The notes under the pieces: model-generated
Databases searched by the model: none
What the model saw: the letters and a program-made list of their open reading frames with translations, nothing else
Told to the model about the DNA's origin: nothing
Shown here: in pieces, positions 1 through 5,016 of the stretch
How positions within the stretch are numbered: the stretch's first letter is position 1
Layout of the letters: each line of letters opens with the position of its first letter
Assembly (NCBI GenBank): GCA_024641725.1
Contig: JAHECM010000172.1
Coordinates: forward strand, 5,245-11,013
DNA: 5,769 nucleotides
Direction of reading: 5' to 3'
Source of the DNA: Limnohabitans sp.
GTDB lineage: Bacteria > Pseudomonadota > Gammaproteobacteria > Burkholderiales > Burkholderiaceae_C
Position numbers and translations under genes: made by a program

Positions 1-2
1 AG

Positions 3-347
3 ACCACCGGCAATGCGGGTGGCTCGCACAACCTGACTTTGACCTCACGCCTGACGAAAGCCTCGGACGACTTGGACGAAATGCTCAAAAAGCTGGGCAC
101 GGGCTTGTTTGTCATTGAGCTGATGGGCCAGGGCGTGAACTACGTCACGGGCGATTATTCGCGCGGGGCCAGTGGCTTTTGGGTTGAAAACGGCCACATC
201 GCCTACCCGGTGCACGAAATCACCATCGCCGGCAACCTCAAGGACATGCTGCTGGGCATCGAGGCCGTGGGCGCTGATGCCTACAACATGGGGGCCAAGA
301 CCACGGGCTCCATCTTGGTCAATAGGATGAAGTTGGCCGGCAGCTGA
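3..347 (+). CDS. pmbA: PmbA/TldE metallopeptidase subunit, C-terminal part (5' truncated by window edge)
   Basis: This is the last 114 codons of a gene entering from the left; the frame is open from base 3 to a TGA at 345-347. The protein carries the C-terminal signature of the TldD/PmbA family: TTGNAGGSHNL at the start of the visible part, then ELMGQGVN, TGDYSRGASGFWVENG, the YPVHEITIAGNL block, and MKLAGS at the end. In this family PmbA (TldE) pairs with TldD to form a cytoplasmic heterodimeric protease. In E. coli the pair matures microcin B17 and degrades CcdA. PmbA itself lacks the zinc ligands found in TldD. The ending and the ELMGQGVN and SRGA wording fit PmbA rather than TldD. An internal TTG at base 39 is not the start, because conserved sequence continues upstream of it. 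It converges on the YqeY gene with about 50 bp between stops. Confidence 0.93.
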   Translation, partial: TTGNAGGSHNLTLTSRLTKASDDLDEMLKKLGTGLFVIELMGQGVNYVTGDYSRGASGFWVENGHIAYPVHEITIAGNLKDMLLGIEAVGADAYNMGAKTTGSILVNRMKLAGS

Positions 348-348
348 A

Positions 349-365
349 GCCCGCCGAGGCGGGGC
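349..365. terminator. Possible weak terminator hairpin after pmbA
   Basis: Two bases after the pmbA stop, CCCGC (350-354) pairs with GCGGG (359-363) around a CGAG loop, and an outer G-C pair (349/365) can form across one bulged base. The hairpin is short and GC-rich, but neither strand has a run of T after it: the plus strand continues GTTCAGCC and the minus strand CTTCAGC. It lies between two convergent genes, where a terminator is expected, so it may serve one or both of them. Without a T-tract this is a weak call. Confidence 0.3.
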
Positions 366-405
366 GTTCAGCCTGGTTCAACCGGGTTCAGTCTGGTTCA
401 GCCTG
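366..405. repeat. Four tandem copies of a 10-bp repeat
   Basis: Four units follow one another without gaps: GTTCAGCCTG (366-375), GTTCAACCGG (376-385), GTTCAGTCTG (386-395) and GTTCAGCCTG (396-405). The first and last are identical, and the middle two differ from them at two positions and one position. The array fills the space between the pmbA hairpin and the YqeY gene, and the last unit includes the YqeY stop codon. On the minus strand every unit contains TGA. Because 10 is not a multiple of 3, these TGAs fall in all three frames just downstream of YqeY. Confidence 0.85.
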
Positions 406-844
406 CGAGGGCAGCTTTCACGGCGGCAGACACTTGCCCCATGTCCGCCTTGCCTGCCAGTTGGGCTTTGACCGCACCCATGACCTTGCCCATGTCGCCT
501 GGGCCCTTGGCACCGAGTTCTGCCACGATGGCTTGCACCGCCGCCGTCACCTCTTGGGCAGACATGCGCTCAGGCAGGTAAGCCAGCAACACGGCCATTT
601 CGGCCTTTTCTTTGTCGGCCAGGTCTTGGCGTGCTGCTTGTTCAAATGCCGCGATCGAGTCTTTGCGCTGCTTGATCAACTTGTCCACGATGGCGACCAC
701 GGCCACGTCGTCAAGTTCGATGCGTTCGTCCACTTCTTTTTGCTTCATGGCCGCCAGCAACAAGCGGATGGTGCCCAAGCGCTCGCTGTCTTTGGCGCGC
801 ATGGCGTTTTTCATGTCTTCGGTGATCTGGTCTTTCAGGCTCAT
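398..844 (-). CDS. yqeY: GatB/YqeY domain-containing protein
   Basis: A 148-residue protein matching the stand-alone YqeY family, which resembles the C-terminal tail domain of the GatB subunit of tRNA amidotransferase. Its cellular role is not settled; a link to tRNA handling is assumed from the GatB resemblance. Family features seen here are an N-terminal helical region with MRAKDSERLGTIRLLLAA (about residues 15-32), KQRKDSIAAFEQAARQDLA (about 58-75), the YLPERM turn (89-94), and a tail with MGKVMGAVKAQLAGKADMGQVS (118-139). The length is typical. The start at 844 is chosen because MSLKDQI is the usual family beginning and an AGGAG site sits 6 nt upstream; the frame stays open 15 codons further, but that extension is unlike the family. 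It lies downstream of rpsU in the same direction, separated by a terminator. Its last two sense codons and its stop lie in the 10-bp repeat array. Confidence 0.93.
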   Translation of the reverse strand: MSLKDQITEDMKNAMRAKDSERLGTIRLLLAAMKQKEVDERIELDDVAVVAIVDKLIKQRKDSIAAFEQAARQDLADKEKAEMAVLLAYLPERMSAQEVTAAVQAIVAELGAKGPGDMGKVMGAVKAQLAGKADMGQVSAAVKAALAG

Positions 845-850
845 GAGAGG

Positions 851-855
851 CTCCT
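851..855 (-). promoter_or_regulatory. Ribosome binding site deciding the YqeY start
   Basis: On the minus strand AGGAG lies 6 nt before the ATG at 844-842. This supports the MSLKDQI start over the longer open frame that begins at 889. The longer start would also fall inside the terminator stem upstream. Confidence 0.75.
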
Positions 856-879
856 GGTGGGGGACAAATGGGAAGCGTA

Positions 880-918
880 CAAACAACAAAGCCCGCCTGA
901 GCGTCCTCCAGCGGGCTT
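880..918 (-). terminator. Intrinsic terminator between rpsU and yqeY
   Basis: Reading the minus strand, AAGCCCGC (918-911) pairs perfectly with GCGGGCTT (896-889) across a 14-nt loop, and the second arm runs into a T-rich stretch, TTTGTTGTTTG. This is the standard form of a rho-independent terminator for transcripts coming from rpsU, whose stop is about 38 bp upstream. YqeY begins only about 36 nt beyond the T-rich stretch, so YqeY is probably expressed by read-through. Confidence 0.82.
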
Positions 919-924
919 GTTTGC

Positions 925-940
925 TGGCCCTTGCGGGCCA
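925..940 (-). other. GNRA-tetraloop hairpin downstream of the rpsU stop
   Basis: On the minus strand TGGCCC (940-935) and GGGCCA (930-925) form a perfect 6-bp stem closed by a GCAA loop, a GNRA-type tetraloop that is very stable in RNA. It sits 15 nt after the rpsU stop codon and 6 nt before the terminator stem. No T-run follows it, so it is not itself a terminator. It could protect the rpsU mRNA 3' end or be a processing site; that role is inferred. Confidence 0.55.
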
Positions 941-955
941 TGCAAAAAGAAGCGA

Positions 956-1168
956 TCAGTACAGCTTCTTGGGCAGCTGCATGCTGCGCACGCGCTTGTA
1001 GTGACGCTTGACAGCGGCCGACTTTTTGCGCTTGCGCTCGGTCGTTGGTTTTTCGTAGAACTCGCGGGCACGCAGGTCTGTCAGCAGGCCGAGTTTTTCG
1101 ATGGTGCGCTTGAAGCGACGCAGGGCAACGTCAAACGGCTCGTTTTCTTTCACGCGGATGGTGGTCAT
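956..1168 (-). CDS. rpsU: 30S ribosomal protein S21
   Basis: A 70-residue basic protein that reads as bacterial S21 from end to end: it begins MTTIRVKENEPFDVALRRFKR, has the REFYEKPTTERKRKKSA block in the middle, and ends VRSMQLPKKLY. S21 binds the 30S platform near the 3' end of 16S rRNA and helps translation initiation. The start at 1168 is the conserved N-terminus. A GGAAA sequence about 9 nt upstream can act as the ribosome binding site. The frame is open a further 28 codons upstream, but that part is unrelated to S21 and is leader RNA. It is transcribed from a promoter with a perfect TATAAT about 125 bp upstream and is followed by two hairpins, the second a terminator, before yqeY. In many proteobacteria rpsU heads an operon with dnaG and rpoD; those genes do not follow here. 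Confidence 0.97.
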   Translation of the reverse strand: MTTIRVKENEPFDVALRRFKRTIEKLGLLTDLRAREFYEKPTTERKRKKSAAVKRHYKRVRSMQLPKKLY

Positions 1169-1202
1169 TGAATCAAATTTCCAAAATTGTGCCGGTCGCG
1201 GT

Positions 1203-1225
1203 TGCAAGGAAGATCGTGCCTTGCA
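1203..1225 (-). other. Hairpin in the rpsU 5' leader
   Basis: TGCAAGG (1203-1209) and CCTTGCA (1219-1225) are a perfect 7-bp inverted repeat with a 9-nt loop. It lies 34 nt before the rpsU start codon and so would be in the 5' untranslated RNA. A shorter pair, ACGG (1235-1238) with CCGT (1246-1249), and another, TGGCA (1264-1268) with TGCCA (1279-1283), lie further upstream in the same leader. I do not recognise a named leader motif. Confidence 0.45.
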
Positions 1226-1295
1226 GCGTTGGTTACGGCGGTTCCCCGTCACGAACTAGTATTTGGCAGACGGGGGCTTGCCAGCAAAGACGATG

Positions 1296-1326
1296 ATTAT
1301 AGCGTGGAGTGAAGGCGGTTTGGCGA
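1296..1326 (-). promoter_or_regulatory. Probable rpsU promoter
   Basis: On the minus strand there is a perfect TATAAT -10 box at 1301-1296. The best -35 candidate is TCGCCA (1326-1321), which matches TTGACA at four of six positions but with a 19-bp spacer, longer than ideal. Transcription would begin near 1289, giving rpsU a leader of about 120 nt. The -10 box is convincing; the -35 element is weak. Confidence 0.55.
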
Positions 1327-1342
1327 CGGCTTGACGGTATTG

Positions 1343-1371
1343 TGGTCGCAGGGGCGTCCGGTGCCTAAAAT
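1343..1371 (+). promoter_or_regulatory. Candidate promoter of the phospholipase gene
   Basis: TAAAAT at 1366-1371 matches the -10 consensus at five of six positions. TGGTCG at 1343-1348 lies 17 bp upstream but matches TTGACA at only three of six positions. A start near 1378 would leave a short leader of about 25 nt. The element lies back to back with the rpsU promoter. Confidence 0.35.
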
Positions 1372-1389
1372 CCGAGCAGATCACCAACC

Positions 1390-1395
1390 AGGCGG
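1390..1395 (+). promoter_or_regulatory. Ribosome binding site deciding the phospholipase start
   Basis: AGGCGG lies 7 nt before the ATG at 1403 and only 1 nt before the alternative ATG at 1397. The spacing favours 1403 (MRFFRFF). The two choices differ by only two residues. Confidence 0.5.
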
Positions 1396-1402
1396 TATGT
1401 CC

Positions 1403-3676
1403 ATGCGTTTTTTCAGGTTCTTTCTTGGCCTTTGGGCTGGCTGTTGGCTGGTGGTGGGGGCGGGCGCGCAGGCCGCGTCGGCGGATGCACCGCATGCGGC
1501 CCCCCGGGTGGTGGTGGTGCTGGCCGGGGGCGGGGCCAAGGGGTTTGCCCATTTGGCGGTGCTGCGGCGCTTGGAGCAGGACAACGTGCCCATTGCCCGG
1601 ATTGTGGGCACCAGCATGGGGGCGGTGGTCGGCGGCTTGTACGCCAGTGGTTTGTCCATCGACGAGATTGAGCGCGTGATCGGCAACCTGGATCCGGCCC
1701 GAGTGGCGCTGGACCAGATCGGTCGGTTGGAATTGCCCCAACACATACGCGCCTACCAGCGCCAGTATCCGATTGAGCTGGAGTTTGGCGTGCGCCAGGG
1801 GGCGCTCAGCTTTGCCCGTGGCGTGAGCGATGGGCAGCGCTTTTTGGCCTTGCTGCAGCAGTTGACGGCGCATGTGCCCGCGGGCGTGTCGTTCAACGAC
1901 TTGAAGATCCCGTTCCGGGCTGTGGCCACGCGCTACCGCGATGGCGAGATGCAGGTCTTTGACCATGGCACTTTGCACTTGGCGATCCGTGCCAGCATGG
2001 CCGCACCGGCCGTGTTTGCACCCGTCGAGATCGACGGTGAAACCTATGTGGATGGTGGCCTGGTGGCGAACTTGCCGGTCGCTGTGGCCTTGCAAGAAGG
2101 GGCCGAAGTGCTGGTGGCTTCGTATTTGGCGCAAGAGGCCGAGGGCCCTCAGGCCGACGATCCTGCCAATGCCTTGACCGTGGCCAACCGCATGCTGGAC
2201 ATCCTGATTCGCCAAAACGAGAAACGCAACCGGGCCATGCTGCGCCCGCAAGACATATTGGTGCAACCTGAGCTCAAAGACGTGGGTTTTGCTGACTTCA
2301 ACCGTGCCGCCGAAATCGTGCAGCGCGGCGAAAAAGCGGTGGCGGCACTGGACGCACGCTGGCGTGCATTGGCCCATCAGGCGCACGTGGCGGACACCGC
2401 TGCCGTGCCTCGATTGGCATATGACCAGCGTGAAAAGCGCATCGTCTCGGTGCGTGTGACCGGTGCGCAGCATGTGCCCGAACGCTTCATCGAGCGGCGC
2501 ATGGCCCCATTGGTGGGCGAGGAGTTTCGAACCGATGACACCGCACGGCGCATCGATGAGCTCTACACGAGTGGGTATTTTGAGAGTGTTCACTACGCCG
2601 TGGAGCAGGTCAAAAACGAGCAATACGAGTTGGTGGTGCATGTGCGCGAGAAGCCCTATGCACCGCACTTCATGAAGACGAGCCTGGGCTTCTCTTCGGA
2701 GCTGGGCGGTGTCAACCAGTTCTCGCTTGGCCTGGGTTACCGGCACCCGTGGTTGACTGAATCGGGCTTGGAGCTGGCGCTGGACGCCCGGGTGGGCACC
2801 CAGTCCGAGCTGGCCGCGCGGCTTTACCAATCGTTGGGTGCAGGCTGGGGGCTGGAAGCGGGCGCGGGCTACGAGCGCAACATCGTGCCCTTGTATGCGC
2901 CCTCGGCGCTGGCTTTGCCGCAGGACCAAAAACTGGGCTACATGCGTTTGGGCCGCACGCAAATTGGGGCGCATGTGGTGTACCAGTGGGAGCGGCTGGC
3001 CACCGTCAAACTTGGTGTGGTCCAAAGCCACAGCAGCTACACCATGGACACGCCCACGCAAGTGATCCTGCCGCAGCCCTCTGGGCCGGGCGTGACCTAC
3101 ACCCTCGCCGATCGGCAGGTGCACGCCACGGGCCTGCGCTGGCAGTTTGAGGCCGACCAGCTGGACTCGGCCAACTTTCCGTCGAAGGGCTATTTCGCCA
3201 GCGGCTCGCTGGAGCAGGGGCTGACGGGCACCGCTTACCGCACCGCCCGACTCAGCGCCCGCTGGGCCCTGCCGATGCAGGCGCACACCCTGAACCTCGG
3301 GGTGAATTGGGGTCGCGAAGTGGTGGCCAGTGCTTGCGCCTCGTGCTTGGCCCCGACCAGCTTGTACCTGGGCGGATTCCAAATGATGGGCGCTTACCGC
3401 ATGGGCCAACTCTCGGGCGACCACTTGGCACATGTCTACGGCACCTACATGTACCGCTTGTTCGACGGCGGTTTGCTCAAGCAAAAAACCCATGCGGGCA
3501 TGGTGCTCGAAGCCGGCGATGCCTGGTTCAGCGGTCAGGCCCACAGCACCAAATACAGCGCCAGTTTGTTCATTGCTGTGGACAGCAAGATGGGCGACAT
3601 CTACCTGGGCGCGGCGCGCGGATCGGCGGGGGCCAACAATGTGTTTTTGCAGCTGGGTCGGCGTTTCAGTTTTTGA
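1403..3676 (+). CDS. Patatin-like phospholipase with POTRA and Omp85-type barrel (type Vd secretion, PlpD-like)
   Basis: A 757-residue protein with four parts. Residues 1 to about 24-27 are a signal peptide: RFFRFF, a hydrophobic core, then AQA/ASA cleavage sites. Residues about 35-245 are a patatin-like lipase domain with the oxyanion loop GGGAKG (42-47), the nucleophile motif GTSMG (Ser71) and the catalytic aspartate in DGG (Asp217), so the Ser-Asp dyad is complete. Residues about 345-417 form a single POTRA-like domain, including IVSVRVTGAQ and the ELYTSGYFESVHY region. Residues about 418-757 are rich in alternating beta strands and end LGRRFSF with a terminal Phe, as outer-membrane barrels do. 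This matches type Vd autotransporters such as Pseudomonas PlpD and Fusobacterium FplA, which hydrolyse phospholipids and display or release the lipase. Secretion of this one is inferred. A TTG at 1331 is open in frame but precedes the signal peptide. The gene is divergent from rpsU and converges on the flavoprotein gene with a 4-bp gap. Length and architecture are normal for the family. Confidence 0.93.
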   Translation: MRFFRFFLGLWAGCWLVVGAGAQAASADAPHAAPRVVVVLAGGGAKGFAHLAVLRRLEQDNVPIARIVGTSMGAVVGGLYASGLSIDEIERVIGNLDPARVALDQIGRLELPQHIRAYQRQYPIELEFGVRQGALSFARGVSDGQRFLALLQQLTAHVPAGVSFNDLKIPFRAVATRYRDGEMQVFDHGTLHLAIRASMAAPAVFAPVEIDGETYVDGGLVANLPVAVALQEGAEVLVASYLAQEAEGPQADDPANALTVANRMLDILIRQNEKRNRAMLRPQDILVQPELKDVGFADFNRAAEIVQRGEKAVAALDARWRALAHQAHVADTAAVPRLAYDQREKRIVSVRVTGAQHVPERFIERRMAPLVGEEFRTDDTARRIDELYTSGYFESVHYAVEQVKNEQYELVVHVREKPYAPHFMKTSLGFSSELGGVNQFSLGLGYRHPWLTESGLELALDARVGTQSELAARLYQSLGAGWGLEAGAGYERNIVPLYAPSALALPQDQKLGYMRLGRTQIGAHVVYQWERLATVKLGVVQSHSSYTMDTPTQVILPQPSGPGVTYTLADRQVHATGLRWQFEADQLDSANFPSKGYFASGSLEQGLTGTAYRTARLSARWALPMQAHTLNLGVNWGREVVASACASCLAPTSLYLGGFQMMGAYRMGQLSGDHLAHVYGTYMYRLFDGGLLKQKTHAGMVLEAGDAWFSGQAHSTKYSASLFIAVDSKMGDIYLGAARGSAGANNVFLQLGRRFSF

Positions 3677-3684
3677 GGCCTCAA
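3673..3684. repeat. Perfect 12-bp palindrome spanning two convergent stop codons
   Basis: TTGAGGCCTCAA is fully self-complementary. It contains the phospholipase TGA (3674-3676) and, on the other strand, the flavoprotein TGA (3683-3681), with the 4-bp gap GGCC at its exact centre. As a hairpin it would have only a short A/T-rich stem, so it is a poor terminator. No other terminator is visible between the two genes. Confidence 0.8.
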
Positions 3685-4934
3685 GCCGTGTGCTTGGCCG
3701 CCAGAGCCGGTTTGGAGACCTGCGCACAAGCCTGAGCACAGGCCAGTGCGCAGGCATGTGCGCTGGCCCAAGCCCATTGGAAGTTGTAGCCCCCCAGCCA
3801 GCCGGTCACGTCCAACACCTCGCCAATGAAATACAGGCCCGCTTGCTTGGACTCCATGGTTTGTGAGGACACATCCCGCGTGTCCACGCCGCCGAGCGTG
3901 ACTTCGGCTTTTTTGTACCCTTCGCTGCCGGTGGGCGTCAGGCCCCAGTGGCTCAAGGCTTGAGCCAGTTGGGCAAGGGCTTTGTCGGGCACGTCGGCAG
4001 CGTTGCGCTGCAAGGCCGGGTCTTGGCCGACCCACGCGTCGGCCAAACGGCTGGGCACCCAGCTGGCCAGTTCATTGGCCAGCAACTTGCGTGACCGCCG
4101 CTTGGCCTCCTGCAGCCGCGCAGGCAGGTCCACCTCGGGGGCCAGGTTCAGGTGCAGCGGCGTGCCGTCCTTCCAATAGCTGGAAATTTGCAACACCGCT
4201 GGGCCCGACAGGCCACGGTGCGTGAACAGCAGGTCTTCGTCAAAGTGCATGCGGTTTTTCTTCTCGCCCGTCTCGATGCCGACGGGCAAGGCCAGCCCCG
4301 CCAATTGCGCATAGGGCTCCCAAGCGGCGCCATCGAAAGTGAGCGGCACCAAGCCCGGGCGGCGCTCCACCAAGCGCAGACCAAACTGGCTGGCCAGCGC
4401 GTAGCCCCAGCCGGTGGCCCCGATTTTAGGAATCGACAGCCCGCCCGTGGCCACCACCAGGGCCTGTGTGCGCACGGTGCCGCGCGAGGTGTCCAGCTCG
4501 TAGACGCCCGCTTGGTGCCGCACGGCCTGCACACCGCACGGTTGCCATCGCGTCACGCCGCCTGCAGCGCACTCGGCCAGCAGCATGCGGATGATGTCTT
4601 CGGCCGAATCGTCGCAAAACAACTGGCCCTTGTGCTTTTCATGGAAGGCGATGCCGTGCTTTTGCACCAGCGCCAGAAAATCTTGTGGCGTGTAACGCGA
4701 CAGGGCCGAACGGCAAAAGTGCGGGTTTTGGCCGATGAAGTGCTTTTGCGGCGCGCTCGGGTCCAACAGCCGGTTGGTGAAGTTGCAGCGGCCACCGCCA
4801 GAGATGCGGATTTTTTCGGCCACCTTCTCGCTGTGGTCCAGCAACAAGACCTTCAGGCCCAACTGGCCGGCCTGTCCGGCGCAAAACAAACCGGCAGCCC
4901 CGGCACCCACGATCACCACATCCCATTGATTCAT
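3681..4934 (-). CDS. yhiN: NAD(P)/FAD-dependent oxidoreductase, YhiN/HI0933 family
   Basis: A 417-residue flavoprotein of the HI0933-like family. It has the dinucleotide-binding GAGAAG (10-15) with an acidic residue at the end of the second strand (Asp33), the family hallmark ISGGGRCNFTN (44-54), QLFCDDSAEDI (104-114), ATGG (162-165), FTHRGLSGPAVLQIS (237-251), and the C-terminal FAD-contact block YFIGEVLDVTGWLGGYNFQW (368-387 approx.). The whole reads close to E. coli YhiN from memory. The substrate is unknown; the related name BaiN comes from a Clostridium bile-acid gene and should not be taken as function here. No signal peptide is visible, so it is cytoplasmic. The ATG at 4934 directly precedes the nucleotide-binding strand. 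Upstream there is only a weak GAG three bases away as a ribosome site. After the last conserved block the tail has three ACA(L/Q) tetrapeptides placing Cys at 395, 399 and 403. It is convergent with the phospholipase gene and lies 82 bp downstream of cobA. Confidence 0.93.
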   Translation of the reverse strand: MNQWDVVIVGAGAAGLFCAGQAGQLGLKVLLLDHSEKVAEKIRISGGGRCNFTNRLLDPSAPQKHFIGQNPHFCRSALSRYTPQDFLALVQKHGIAFHEKHKGQLFCDDSAEDIIRMLLAECAAGGVTRWQPCGVQAVRHQAGVYELDTSRGTVRTQALVVATGGLSIPKIGATGWGYALASQFGLRLVERRPGLVPLTFDGAAWEPYAQLAGLALPVGIETGEKKNRMHFDEDLLFTHRGLSGPAVLQISSYWKDGTPLHLNLAPEVDLPARLQEAKRRSRKLLANELASWVPSRLADAWVGQDPALQRNAADVPDKALAQLAQALSHWGLTPTGSEGYKKAEVTLGGVDTRDVSSQTMESKQAGLYFIGEVLDVTGWLGGYNFQWAWASAHACALACAQACAQVSKPALAAKHTA

Positions 4935-4967
4935 GGCTCAGGAGTGTAAGGGGCCGCTTTCAGGGCT

Positions 4968-4987
4968 GTTGATCATGGCCGTTGATC
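4968..4987. repeat. Short direct repeat GTTGATC in the cobA-flavoprotein gap
   Basis: GTTGATC occurs at 4968-4974 and again at 4981-4987, with 6 bp between, in the 82-bp gap (4935-5016). The first copy overlaps a TGATCA palindrome. No clear promoter or terminator is seen in the gap. The repeat could be chance. Confidence 0.35.
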
Positions 4988-5016
4988 GGGCAGGGTGGTG
5001 AGGGCTTGGGTGAGCG

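Noticed and set aside
434..1171. A 245-codon plus-strand open frame across yqeY and rpsU
   Set aside because: Same cause: it is codon-aligned antisense to two well-supported minus-strand genes, and it runs through their terminator.
1169..1252. N-terminal extension of S21 from a GTG at 1252
   Set aside because: The extra 28 residues are not part of any S21 I know; the conserved N-terminus begins at 1168 with a nearby ribosome site.
1331..1402. TTG at 1331 as the phospholipase start, or TTGACG there as a -35 box
   Set aside because: As a start it would put 24 polar residues before the signal peptide, with no good ribosome site. As a -35 box it is 29 bp from the only good -10 (1366-1371), which is too far.
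1430..1450. Possible lipoprotein cleavage site (WAGC, Cys14) in the phospholipase signal peptide
   Set aside because: The -3 residue is Trp instead of Leu or a similar residue, and the hydrophobic core continues past the Cys to a clear AQA/ASA signal-peptidase I site.
1256..3757. An 833-codon open frame on the minus strand opposite the phospholipase gene
   Set aside because: Its codons are the exact reverse complements of the sense codons, so it would be interrupted only where the sense gene uses TTA, CTA or TCA. These are rare in GC-rich genes. The translation shows no recognisable domain, while the plus-strand frame has complete motifs.
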